A stretch of 64,000 bases of DNA. Origin: Boothiomyces macroporosus (lineage: Eukaryota; Chytridiomycota; Chytridiomycetes; Rhizophydiales; Terramycetaceae). Both the position numbers and the translations under genes were made by a program. The notes beneath the pieces were generated by a model. The model had not been told where the DNA came from and did no database searches. It was given only the letters and a program-made list of their open reading frames with translations. The DNA is taken from assembly GCA_027604185.1 (NCBI GenBank), contig JADGKB010000068.1, positions 1 through 64,000 of the forward strand, written 5' to 3'. Shown here in pieces: positions 31,975 through 42,959 of this stretch. Position 1 is the first letter of the stretch. Every line of letters begins with the position of its first letter.

Positions 31975-34798
31975 ATGAAGCAGAGATTCTCAGCATTGGA
32001 TATTTCTGTAATGGTCGGTGAATTAGCTCCGAAATTAGTCGGAATGAGATTGGCAAACTGTAAGACTCGCTAATGTAGTGTATGATATCAATGCAAGAAC
32101 GCTCTTATTGAAATTTCAAAAACCAGAAAAGAAAGAAATGGTCCTATTAGAGTCTGGAGTACGGATTCATACGACCAATTACGTTAGAAATAAAGAGCAA
32201 ACACCATCTGGATTCAATGTGAAATTGCGAAAGCATTTGAGGACCAGAAGATTGAACTCGTTGAAACAACTTGGGCAGGATAGAAGAATTGACTTGGAAT
32301 TTGGAGAAGGAGAATATAGTATTATTGTTTTAATCCGAGGTTTCCATTTAATCATTGAGTTCTTTGCTGCTGGAAATATAATCCTGACAGATTATGAATA
32401 CAGAATTATGTCAGTGTTAAGAACTGTGGAGCTGAAGGATCAAGATCCTGTGCAAGTAGGGAACATTTACAATATGGAAAACATATTTATGTTTAAACCA
32501 ATTAATATGGATATACTACTTAAAGCAATCACGGACCCAAAGTTGCCGGATATTTCTTCAAAGAAGGCCAAAGTTCAAAATTTACGAAATCTATTGCGAT
32601 CTGCATTGGGGCCGTCATATGGTCCTTCATTGATTGAGTTGACAATATCTAAAGCAGGATTAGACCCACAGATGGCCAACTTGGAGTGCTTTAGTGATAC
32701 AAATAGCAAAGAATTCCAGGGACTTTTAACAGCATTTGAAAATACAGATAGAATGATACTAGAGCCAGCGTCCGAAAATTTTCGAGGATATATTGTTGCA
32801 GAAAACACCGAAACACGGGATAAACCGAGTGTCGTCTATGACGAATTTCATCCATTCAATCCTACTCATATGAATGCACAAGTGATACTGGAGTATGAAT
32901 CATTCAATGAAGCTGTAGATGAATTTTTTTCAAAGATCGAGTCCCAGAGACTGGAACAAAAGGCAAAACAGGCAGAGATGCATGCAATCAAGAAATTAGA
33001 AGCTGTCAAGCAAAACAATTTGAATCAAATCAAGAATTTCCAAATGTCTCAAGAAGAGAAACAGTTGAAAGCTGCTGCTATTGAAATGAATTTGGATATG
33101 GTAGATTCTGCGATCAAAACAGTTTGCTCATTTGTTGCATCTGGTATGGATTGGGTGGACTTGAAAGAACTGATCAATGAAGAAAAGGCTAATGGAAATC
33201 CTTTGGCTTTAATAATTGAGGATTTAAAGCTTGCAGTTGGAATGATTATTTTAAAGTTACCGAATCCCGAAGTTGAAAATGATGATTCTGATGATGATTC
33301 TGATGATTCTTCGGAAGATGTCCGTGTGAAAAAGTCAACTTTGTTGGTTGACGTTGATATTTATCAGTCAGCATATGCGAATGCCCGAAGCTACTATACA
33401 GCAAAAAAGGTTGCAATCGAAAAGGAAAAGAAAACTATTTTGGCTTCAGCGAAAGCTTTGGACAATGCAGAAAAGAAAATCATGAAGAATTTGGCGTCAA
33501 AGGAATTGAATTCAGCAAAAATTACTAAATACCGGTCTCCGATGTGGTTTGAAAAGTTCCTTTGGTTTATCACTACGGAAAACTACCTCGTCATTGGTGG
33601 AAGGGATGATAATCAAAATGAGCTGTTAATTACAAAGTATTTACAGCCTGGTGATGTTTATGTACATTCGGACTTGGAAGGAAGCCCTCCAGTTATAGTT
33701 AAAGCGGTGGATAAGGAATTGCGCAATTATATATCCATTACAACATTAAATCAAGCAGCAGCAATGTGTTTGTGTAACTCGAAGGCATGGGACTCAAAGA
33801 TTGTAACATCGGCGTATTGGGTGAAAAGTAATCAAGTAACAAAAGTGTCGCACGCTGGAGATAGTATGCCACTGGGGAAATTTCGAATTTTGGGAGAAAA
33901 GAATTTCCTACCAGCAACTCAGCTACTAATGGGAATTGGATTACTATTCGAAATAGAAAACACTGAAAATGAACACTTCCATGAGAGAAGGCCATGGGCC
34001 ATTGAAGGTACAATTTCACTTGCGGATATTCAAACTTCATTTATTGATGTTTTTGTCGACCCGGAAGAGGAAGTAAAGCCGATTTCTCCCAAGACAGAAG
34101 AAACTGAAGTTAAAATTCTGATGACCCAATCACAAATGTCAACTGAGTATTATGAAGAAACAACCCCAACCGAAGAAACCATTAATCAATCAGAGGACGA
34201 AATCTTACAACAACCAGTAGATACTGTGAAATCAAATTCTCCAAAGGTGTTGACTAGAGGTCAGAAGTCCAAGCTCAAGAAAATGAAATCAAAATATGCA
34301 GATCAGGACGAAGATGATCGAAAAATGATGATGGAACTATTAGGGTCCGCTAAAGGTCCACAACCGAAAGGTAAAAAAGCGAAAGCAGAAGCTTCCAAAA
34401 AGATTGAACAGTTAATATCTTTCAAAGGCAAAAAGCCCAACGCAAAAAAACCTCCCACTGCAACTACAAAGAAAGAAGATAGTTCAACAATTACAGAACT
34501 CCCAAACATTAATTTTGATACACTAACCAGTCAACCAAGTGATGGAGATAAGGTGATTAGCTGTTTGCCTGTTTGTGCGCCATGGGTAGTTCTTCAAAAG
34601 TATCATTATAAAGTTAAAATTACACCTGGTTCGCAAAAGAGAGGAAAGGCAGCCAAGCAGGTCTGTAATTCTTTCACTAATTTTGCTGAAAAGAATTCAA
34701 AGGAAGAGATTTTGGAAGCAATCAAACTGGTCCCAGAACAAGAGTGGATCAATGTTATGCTTTCGAAAGTAAAAATAGGAACTCTTGAAAAAAAGTAG
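31975..34798 (+). CDS. RQC2: NEMF / Rqc2 ribosome quality-control factor
   Basis: One 19-nt intron (32060-32078); 934 residues. NFACT-N starts MKQRFSALDISVMVGEL, with the conserved SGVRIHTT and GQDRRIDLEFG. A coiled-coil middle and an acidic Asp/Ser run (about 430) follow. The NFACT-R domain (about 510-620) has RSPMWFEKFLWFIT, IGGRDDNQNE, HSDLEGSPP and SAYWVKSNQVTKVSHAG. A Lys-rich linker leads to NFACT-C (about 850-934, CAPWVVLQKYHYKVKITPGS). The protein binds stalled 60S subunits, recruits Listerin and directs CAT-tail synthesis. Its T-run box (CACTTTTTTCCAAA) is inside the 28-bp spacer after IML1. Confidence 0.97.
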
Positions 34799-34992
34799 CA
34801 ATATAATATCCTTTTCTAAAATGCTTTTCAATTATTTTTGGTACTTGTCCAATGAATAATCTACAAATAAATTCTTTATTCTTTTCATCTCAGCCAAATA
34901 CTAAAATACCCAAAATAAAGCCTCATCATTCATTTTATTGAGTTCTTTATTGAATAAAGTATGACCTGATCTAATGCACATTCAGAAAACAG

Positions 34993-36774
34993 TTACGACA
35001 GTATAGTCTCTAGATATACTTTTACGTGTTTAGTTGGTACTGGCTTTTTGGTCGCAAAAATGTGCGTATCGTCCCGAGCACAGTCAGGAATATCATTGTT
35101 CTTATCTTCGGCATAACTCTTTGGGATAGGTAGTTCGGGAATTGATCCAAATGGGATTCCAACTTTTATTGAAGGAATGTAGATTGAAGTAGTTTGCATA
35201 GGCGTGGTTGATGGACGCTTTTTTGAACTTTGACACTTTCTACCCGCTAATCGAGGAAAGCCTGGGGATGCGGTTGTCGCTCTAGTTTTCTGTTTCTCCT
35301 CTGCTACAACAATCGAAGGAGCCATAGTGTCTTTTCCATCCAAATTGTCACATTGGAACTTCTCTAGCTCAAATGCAGTTGATGGTCTTGAAATCGGTTC
35401 CAGTATATTCGCTAAATCTTTTTTCCTATTAAGATATGTATGGCGCTCGTTTTCAGATTTGCGATATTTCGCTTTTCTTTCGTATTTCTCCAACTTCAAA
35501 CGAAGTTGTCTCGATAACCTCTTCTCTTCCGCCAAAACGTCTAAACATTCTTGAAATGAGGTAGAAAGCTGTTGCAGATGATGAAGAATTTTTGATATGT
35601 AGGTTTCGACTGAAATAGACTCCATAAGCTCTTTGTGAACATGGGCACTTGATGAACTGAGCACATAATGTGACAGGTACTTTCTCAAAGTTTCGATATG
35701 GCCACAATTAAAGTTAGTCTCAGGGTATCTTTTAGGGGTTCCAATACGAACATTTCTGTATGGATTATTCCTTTTGTTAAAAAGAGCTTACATATTTTTT
35801 ACCAAATTTTTGAAAGCGCATTTCAATTCTACACCTACTGTGCTTGCTGGCTCAAACAGCTTTCGAGCACCAATCATATCAGCAGTTTCTACAATTGAGT
35901 CGTGAGTAATTTCAACATTTTCAGGTTGAAATCCTTCAGCAAATGCCTCCTTTGGTTGTATGAATGTCACAGATTTCTTTTCCGTGCAGTTATGCGAATT
36001 GTCAGGGTTGTGATCAGAATCATTGGGCAATATATCTGATTTGCGCTTACCGTCATCCAAAACACCATCTCGTAGCCGATCCATTCTGGAGACTTTGGAC
36101 CGAAATTCCTCTAAAGCGGCATCCAGAATTGCTGTTTCATCCAAAAATAACCTTTTAGTAATAGCTCTTTTTTCTTCTTTAATTTCGTTCGTAACTTTGG
36201 ATTGCAACTGTTTTTCTTTCTCGAGTAATAACTTGTGTAAATCATCCCTTGCTTGATTTGCAATAACCCGATCTTGAAGTAATTTTTTGTTTGATGCGAT
36301 TAAATCCGCATTTTGTCTAGAAATCGTTTGCATAGATTTCCCTATTTCATCTAGCAAAAGGTTTTGCATTTTGATCATTTTTTTTAAATCAGTTACAGAT
36401 GCGTTTTCAAGATTGTCTACCTTCCACAAATTTTTATCAGTGCTTTCCTCATTAGGAGAAAGATGTAATTTCGAAATAACTTTGTTGATCACTCTTGACA
36501 AATCAATTTCAGCAAATTTGATTAATGTTGAGGGATTGGTAGCTGCCTCTTCAGAAAGAGTAACTTTAATTACTTCAGATATTGTATTCATATGCACTAA
36601 ATCCTGAGGTGCTACTGAAGCAAATCTATTTCTTGCTTTTTGCGCACCTTCATCTTGCTGCTTTAAGAATTGCTTTTTTGGCTTTTCACTGGACAAGGTG
36701 TTTGATTGGATTTTGTTACTTGGCACTTCATTAGGTACTTTAGTGAAATCAATAAACAATTCTTCTGTTGACAT
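34993..36774 (-). CDS. coiled-coil protein, unknown
   Basis: One 21-nt intron (35771-35791); 586 residues. Residues 1-100 are polar, about 130-230 contain helical coiled coil (LLLDEIGKSMQTISRQNADL), and another short coiled coil with basic residues lies after the intron (RLSRQLRLKLEKYERKAKY). The C-terminus is Pro/Ser-rich. No family recognised; centrosomal or cytoskeletal proteins often look like this. The ATG at 36774 (MSTEELFIDF) is the first in frame. The 194 bp between its stop and the RQC2 stop shows nothing identifiable. Confidence 0.7.
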
Positions 36775-36883
36775 AGACAATAAAAATTTCCGATTAAAAT
36801 TTTCAAAGAACAATTGTGTTGCTTCAGTACTTGGTTTATTTACAACAAAAAAATAGTAATTTATTTAATCAGCAGGAAGTGTG

Positions 36884-38705
36884 TTAATCCATCTGCACAC
36901 ACGCGAAAAGTTTATCAATCTCCTGCCCAAGGTCCATTCGGGGAGTTCCTTCTAGATTATCAGAAAGAGGATTCGAGCCTTCGACTTTAGAATTGGATTT
37001 TCGAATAATTGTAGGAGCATTAGACTGTGGAAAGGGAATACTTTGTAAAGTATTTGCTTTCATTGAAGCTGGGGATGGAGATTTAATAGTTGGTCTTCGA
37101 CCTGCTGGTTCTGTTCGCAGATAAGACATGCTTTTGACGGTATCCCCTGAATTACTCGTTGTTTATACCTGGTTTTCGCTCATCAGCATTGTCCTTCAAG
37201 GTAACCTCTGAAGGTCTAATTACTGCTCTATCTTCCAAAAGTGGTGGTGATTTGCGACCAAGGAGCTCTGAGACTTCCTCTGAGACAATATCTAATGAGG
37301 ATTTGAGTATTCTCTTTGCTGGAGGAACATCTTTTAGGAATGAGGTGGGATGGAATATTGAAATTGGAACGTCAATCTCTAACTTTTTGTTTCCTATCCA
37401 AATTAATACAGCAATGTTGTATGAAATGTCAATCAAGTTAGAATTTCGAATAGTTCTTGCTGACAGCTTAAAATTAGAATTATCTTACTGGAATGGCCAA
37501 ATCGAGAATTACAATTTTTGTATTCTCTGTTTCAATACCGTCCCATTGAGCGGTTTGATATTCAATTGAGGTCTGTTCCGAATTTTGAGTATGATTTAAG
37601 ATGTCGATCGCAGAATTAGTTTTTGACTTTCGGTATTCATAGGTTTTTTTAACAACAACACGTTTGGAAAACGAGACAGGATTCAAAGAAATATTATCAG
37701 ATGGCGACTCACAACTGAATGTTCTTATCTTTCTTACCAATTCAAGTTCAATTTTGTCAATCTGAATGAGTAATCGCTCTTACCCTCTTAACTGTTTCAT
37801 TTTTGATGTCAAGGTGGAGGAAACAAGCACTTCCACTTTCGACTGCTCCTGATGCATTGTCATCCTGAGCTGTGCGTGTACAAACAGAAGCTTTGGCTGT
37901 TAGTTTTAGCTTCTTCCCCAACCCGAAAAGTCCATTCGGAATTAGTTCGGTTTTCTCGACACTAACTACCGACCTATCGTTGAGGTCGTAGCAATTCACA
38001 AGTGATAATGGAACCGATTCGTATACATGAACTAGTTTATAAGCTGCCAGCGGTTCTCTTGGGACCATTCCTTGTTTAGATTCAACAACCCTGGGTGTCA
38101 ATTAATATTTACCCGGCAACAAAATATCGAATGCCTCCTGCCTTTTCGTGCCAGTAGCTGCTTGGAAGTGGATGGATAGGCAACACTTCTGTCTTTATGT
38201 TGTACGAGTGCTCCTCACTTTGCAAATTGAATGGAATGGAGAAGTTGTAAGTCATAGTCCCATACTTTGCCTTCCACATTCCGTGTTCATCCGGAGTTCC
38301 TGCGTAGACGGAATCGGAAGGAACTAGATGAAGATCTTGTAATATCCAATGCTTCGATAGGAAAAGTCTTGGTTTGGACTTTTTGGCGGTAAGGTTCTCT
38401 TCAATACCGATTAGATAAACCATTATCCGCCCCAGTTTGCATATTCCTTCTTTGTAGCACGTTAGTTTTAGCTTTCCCTCCACAGAACTATTGGTAACAA
38501 ATGTGTCTCTCTCCAGACTTAGTTCAACTTCCAACGATGGGATACGCGATTTTACGTCCTTTGGAGCAGTTTCAAATGGAGGTAAAATTGATTTGAAAAT
38601 TTTTTGGTCAGTTTCAGGACTTAGCGAATGAATATCATAGTCGTGATCGTTCATATATTCCTGACTAATAGCTGTTGATATTGGATTCGAATGCCAATTT
38701 GTCAT
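36884..38705 (-). CDS. arrestin-domain protein
   Basis: Four 22-nt introns (38091-38112, 37762-37783, 37467-37488, 37147-37168); about 577 residues. Two arrestin-like beta-sandwich halves: the N domain has LEVELSLERDTFVTNSSVEG, KLTCYKEG, MTYNFSIPFNLQ and GIRYFVAGVV; the C domain has DISYNIAVLIWIGNKKLEID followed by VPISIFHP. A disordered Ser/Pro tail follows. Related fungal proteins (ARTs, Rim8/PalF) bring Rsp5-type ubiquitin ligases to membrane cargo. No PPxY motif is evident in the part I read. An upstream exon may exist, since the frame stays open above the chosen ATG. An ACGCGT box lies 17 bp upstream. Confidence 0.82.
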
Positions 38706-39208
38706 TTGGGGCAACTTTTTGACGCGTAAACTCAAGCTTTGCAAACTCAACTATGCAAGCCTACCAATAATGACTGGCAAAATTAAAGTTAATATTCTAG
38801 AAGTGGCGATATGCCCCATTTCAAATTGAAGATAGATCGTTCTATTTTTACCAAGCCAGTAAACAGTTACTATGGAAATTCGACTTGTTGGCTTGGTCCC
38901 ATTCATAAGCGGTATCTGTAAACACGTGATAGCTTACCATTCCTTCCAAACGGCTTGCAATTTGACTCACCCATTTGCAGGCTTTTCATTGGCTAAAGAT
39001 TTTGAACAAGCGGGTGTGGCTTGAAGCCATTAACTTATAAGACAGTCAAATTTATGCGCTTCACAAAAACCATTTGGCTATATACATTGCACTAAAATCC
39101 ACCCTGCGCAAATTATAATAGCCTAGATCTCATATTAATTGCTCCTTTATAAACCAAAAAAATTCATCAACACCAAACACTCCACTTTCAAACTACAGAA
39201 AATTTAAA
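38706..39208. other. 503-bp intergenic region, divergent promoter
   Basis: One of the longest non-coding gaps in the window, between the arrestin and bZIP starts. It holds ACGCGT (38722-38727), a TGACTCA site (38963-38969), an ATTGG (inverted CCAAT) near 38990 and a TTATAAA box about 60 bp before the bZIP ATG. No RNA gene or open frame is recognisable. Confidence 0.6.
38963..38969. promoter_or_regulatory. GCN4/AP-1-type site TGACTCA
   Basis: Exact TGACTCA, the optimal Gcn4 binding word, 240 bp upstream of a GCN4-like bZIP gene. It suggests autoregulation, or control of the divergent arrestin gene. A single 7-bp match can occur by chance. Confidence 0.4.
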
Positions 39209-39776
39209 ATGCAACATTCAATCGCTAACCAATACGACTTCTCCGCTAGATCACCTCTTTTTAACGGGACATTCAAAAAACCCGCCAGATAAATTTGTTT
39301 TATCTGACCCAACTCTCGACCTATTCTCATTTGATGACTTTTTTAACCAACAACAAACCTCTGACTATTTCTCCTCCAACTATACTTTTGATGACTTTTT
39401 ATCTGAAGAAACTCCTATGATACAATGTGCTCCCGATATGGCTTCTGACACTGTACAGATTTCATTACCAAGTCCTGCTCTTGATATCTCTGACCAATTG
39501 CTTTCCAACGCCCAACAGCCTAACACTGCTCCTTGCTACAAACCAATTGCACCTGCTATGATGAAGACGCCTATTACTTTTGATAGGAATTCGTCTTCCA
39601 GAGTTGCAAACAAAAGAATGCGTAACACTGAGTCTGCTAGAAGATCAAGGGAAAGAAAAGCCCTCCGATTGGCCGAGCTCGAACATTTGTTGGAGCAATC
39701 GGAAAAAACTCGAATAACTTTGGCTAGTGAGCTTGCTATGCTCCAATTGCAAAAGAAGCGGAACTGGGATAATTGA
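39209..39776 (+). CDS. GCN4-like bZIP factor with apparent +1 shift
   Basis: The C-terminus is a bZIP: basic region RMRNTESARRSRERK followed by a leucine zipper (LAELEHLLEQSEKTRITLASEL), nearly the Gcn4/Cpc1 pattern NTEAARRSRARK. The middle is an acidic/aromatic activation region (LDLFSFDDFF, YTFDDFLSEE). The ATG at 39209 opens a 27-codon frame ending in TAA; the activation region is in the next frame. Skipping one A in the six-A run at 39275-39280 fuses them into 188 residues. No GT...AG intron can do this. Options are a sequence error, programmed +1 shifting, or a uORF with the main start at 39417. GCN4 activates amino-acid biosynthesis under starvation. Confidence 0.8.
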
Positions 39777-39845
39777 AATAAATTATTTTTGCGCATTTAT
39801 CGCATTACCTATTACCTTGACTTTGCAATTTTTTAATCGTGGGAG

Positions 39846-40887
39846 ATGGCGACCAGACAAGAAAGACAGGGAGACAAAGCGTTAAATGAAAAGCACACCA
39901 AAATTTTAAAGGAACTGATGGCCAGACCAGAAAATAGGAAATGTGCGGATTGCGGGAAGAAAGGTAAAGAATTCGTTGATAAAAGACCCTCGATGGGCAT
40001 CATGGAATTTGGGGATATTCTTTTGCATTAATTGCTCTGGAGTTCACCGCTCTATTGGAACTCATATTACCAAAGTGAAATCAGCAGATTTGGATACATG
40101 GACACCAGAGCAAGTGGAAAATATGATACGATGGGGAAACGCAAAAGCAAAGTGATTCGTAATTGACAGTAGTTATTACTGGGAACATGACTTGCCTAAA
40201 GGCTTCCAGAAAGGTACTGGGAATGTCGACTCCTTCATTCGAGATAAATACGAGCGAAAAAAATATGCTATGCGTGGGGATATTCCGGATCCATCTACCA
40301 TAAACGTATCTGGTGTAAGCTCTCTTTAATTTCAGGGCGAACCACATGTAAGCGCTCAACCCCAACAGAAGCCTTCAGCCCCTAAACAGGACCCAACACA
40401 GCAATTATTTAGCGCTTTTCAGAATGCCGCTCCAGCAGTCACTTCCAAACCTTCAGCTACGGAACAGCTTTTTGAAGCTTTTCAATCTGCTCCAGTTGCT
40501 CAACCGCCTAAAAATTCAAAAGATTCCATCTTGTCATTGTATTCAAACCCACCACCAACAAACACTACTGCACAATCAACTGGATTTGCAGCATTCCAAC
40601 CTCAATCTACATTTTCACCTACTAATAGCTTTATGCCACCAAATCAACAACAGAACTTGGGTTTAAATTCTTTTGGCAATTTTGGTGCCCCTAATTCGAC
40701 ACTAACAAGCACCCCTAGCTTTCATTCAACTCAAAACCCTGCACCAACAGAGTTTGGGGCTTTTGCAGACTTTCAAACTCCAGCTACCAAAACCACCCCA
40801 AAAGATCCATTTGCTGATTTTGGCAATTTTGGAACAACATCAACTTCAAACAACAAACCGAAAGATGATTGGTCCGCATTTGAATAA
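39846..40887 (+). CDS. ArfGAP (SMAP/Age2-type)
   Basis: Introns 39964-39985, 40152-40169 and 40315-40335 (22, 18, 21 nt); 326 residues. The N-terminal ArfGAP zinc finger has C-x2-C-x16-C-x2-C (CADC...CINC) followed by the catalytic arginine in SGVHRSIGTHITKVKS and by LDTWTPEQVENM. The remainder is disordered and rich in FG/NF/DF-like motifs (FADFGNFG, DDWSAFE) suited to adaptor or clathrin binding. It stimulates GTP hydrolysis on Arf during vesicle formation. The 18-nt intron is among the shortest in the window. Convergent with the FHA-BRCT gene, 41 bp between stops. Confidence 0.93.
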
Positions 40888-40928
40888 CAGAATAAACATT
40901 TAACTGAAATATTATATTAGAAACGGAT

Positions 40929-42548
40929 TTACTTTAGCAAGAAATTATCAAACTGCACCTCTTGCCTCAATATTCCAGTTAGAATCAACTCTACTTCGAA
41001 TACCTGAAAGCCAGATTGTAGAAAGTCTTCATATTCTTTTCTTTGCTGTCGATTTCCGATAATCAATACAGAAGTATCCGTTGGTGCTGCTCTCATCAAC
41101 TACATTAAAGAATATCATGCCTTTCCACCAGCAGCTTCAAGAATCTGTTTCAATTCTTCGTATTCAGGTTTTACACTTTTTGTAGAGAAGAACACTATGT
41201 TTTTAAATATAGGATGTTCAAGATTAGATCTAGCAAGCGAAATAGAATTCTTTAAATTGAAACCCCACTTCCTTTCATCTTTGGCATCTTTCAAGATATA
41301 TTTGGATTCATCTATCTTAGATTATCTATACCTACAAAATAACCTGCTTTCATTGACGCTTCCAGCCATTTTGAAGTTACAATATACTTTCCATATGAAA
41401 GACAACACAGAAATTTTACAGTCCGCCTCATTATATCCATCACAAAATGAGTACAGTTTTTGTAATCCAGCACTTCCTCCCCTTTCAAATAATCCAACGT
41501 CTCACGACACTCTTCCAAAGTGATAATCTTGCCCAAAAGAACTTTTGGCACTTCCTTGTCTAGAGAATTTCGTTGTTTTTTTGATAATCGATTTTCTGGT
41601 TCAGCACTCTTCAGTGTGAGAGATGGGCGCTTCTTTCTTGTACTAGCTGTCTTTACTGGAGTGTCGTTTGATAGAATCTCATCTATTGGAGAATCTTCTA
41701 GATGTTCGCTTTTTGAACGAGATCTTGTTAATTTGTTATTACCTTCTATTCCTTTGAACAGTCCCTTTTCTTCCCTTTGACTGCTTTAAACTAGGATTAT
41801 CTCCATATATGGTGTCCAGAGTCTTGTTTTCTTTTTGCACAACCGCTTCTTCTGAAACTAATTCATCCACCTGTGAAGTACCCTGGGTATTGGTATTTAG
41901 ATTATTAATTTCCGATTCGCCTGATTGTAGTTTTGAATCCGCTGGTTTCAATTCTCCCATTTGTTCACGATCTACCACGATTGCTGAGGTGGAGCGCTCT
42001 GTTACATTGTTATTGGATTCCTCAGAAACGCTACCCCTGTGTATCTCAGTAGGCGTATTTTTCGTTAGAGGCAAGGTAGATTCAGACGAATTCTCTGTTA
42101 ATTCACTCCATTTATCCTTCAGTTAGAATTATTTACTTGGAGTATTTTGTACTGGCATTTAGTTGGACCAAATGTTATGATTTTGTTATCCAGCAGTTGA
42201 TACAACCGCCTACTGCATAATCTGTACTCTGCCGTCCCTAGAAACGTCCCATTGGTGGAGGATAAATCCTCAACAAAATGCTCACTCCCATCTGGAGAGA
42301 TTTCTGAGTCAGCAATATATACCAATGATTGCGTGGTAGCTACTAACTCCTACCCCTTCCACATGCACATCCACTTTTGGAGCAGATCCTACAATGTTGG
42401 TGCCATTGTAAATTTGTTGAATGGTTCCGCCGTCCAAGAAATGTAATTCTGCTACCTAAAGTAAATTAGCACGAACCACTTTTTTATCTTTTTCGTCTAT
42501 TCTCATTCTTCCTCGCTGATTAATGTAATTAACCCGACTTTCGTCCAT
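40929..42548 (-). CDS. FHA + tandem BRCT protein (MDC1/Mdb1-like)
   Basis: Seven introns (42516-42533, 42456-42476, 42304-42322, 42117-42136, 41724-41742, 41316-41335, 41100-41120; 18-21 nt); 493 residues. The N-terminal FHA domain (about 20-120) has NIVGSAPKVDVHVEGVGVSS, HAIIEI and LSSTNGTFLG. A disordered Ser/Thr-rich middle follows. The C-terminal tandem BRCT (about 300-490) includes THFVMDIMRRTVKFL, YIVTSKWLEASMKAGYF, DAKDERKWGFNL and VELILTGILRQE, which align well with the MDC1/PTIP pair. MDC1 and fission-yeast Mdb1 read gamma-H2A at DNA breaks. The last intron is GC-AG. Confidence 0.8.
41100..41120 (-). other. GC-AG micro-intron, 21 nt
   Basis: Last intron of the FHA-BRCT gene. Its 5' end is AAG|GCATGA and its 3' end TTTAATGTAG. 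No GT donor nearby keeps the conserved BRCT frame (GGK then LMRAAPTD); the nearest GT gives a premature stop. The exon side (AG before GC) is typical of GC-AG introns. Confidence 0.7.
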
Positions 42549-42746
42549 TCCAAGATTGTTTAAAATTCGGACAATTTTCAGAGTATCGATTCAACTTGAT
42601 TCCCCATTAACCAAATGCCAGTGCTATTTCGGCAGTACATTTATTATTATTTTTCACTCATAGCTCGCCAATTTAAGAGCCTTGGGTTGGTTTAAACAAC
42701 AGACTAATAAAACGAGACTGGTAATGGATCAATAATTTTACGTTAA

Positions 42747-42902
42747 TTATTCTTTCTGGATAGGACTTTGGGATTGTGGAGTCTTGATATTAAGCAGCGG
42801 CTCCAATAACAGTTCAGCACCAACGTTATTCATTGTCATTTTTTTGCCTTCTGATGCATGAGAATGAGTCAAAGTTGACCAAGACAACACAGCATTACTC
42901 AT
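42747..42902 (-). CDS. possible 51-residue protein
   Basis: Open frame from ATG at 42902 to TAA at 42747, beginning MSNAVLSWSTLTHSHASEGK and ending SPIQKE, in the gap between the FHA-BRCT and CBS genes. It contains several Met and a Leu-rich patch (GAELLLEPLL). It has no recognised family and could be chance; its 57-bp distance to the divergent CBS start is typical for real gene pairs here. The adjoining 42549-42746 shows nothing recognisable. Confidence 0.3.
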   Translation of the reverse strand: MSNAVLSWSTLTHSHASEGKKMTMNNVGAELLLEPLLNIKTPQSQSPIQKE

Positions 42903-42920
42903 TCTGATTCAAAAAAAATA

Positions 42921-42928
42921 TATATAAA
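42921..42928 (+). promoter_or_regulatory. TATA box upstream of the CBS gene
   Basis: TATATAAA within an A-run, about 35 bp before the ATG of the CBS protein. A clear TATA element is unusual among the tightly packed genes here and fits a strongly expressed gene. Confidence 0.45.
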
Positions 42929-42959
42929 AGATGGAACTTTCCTGCAAAAATTACAAAAA

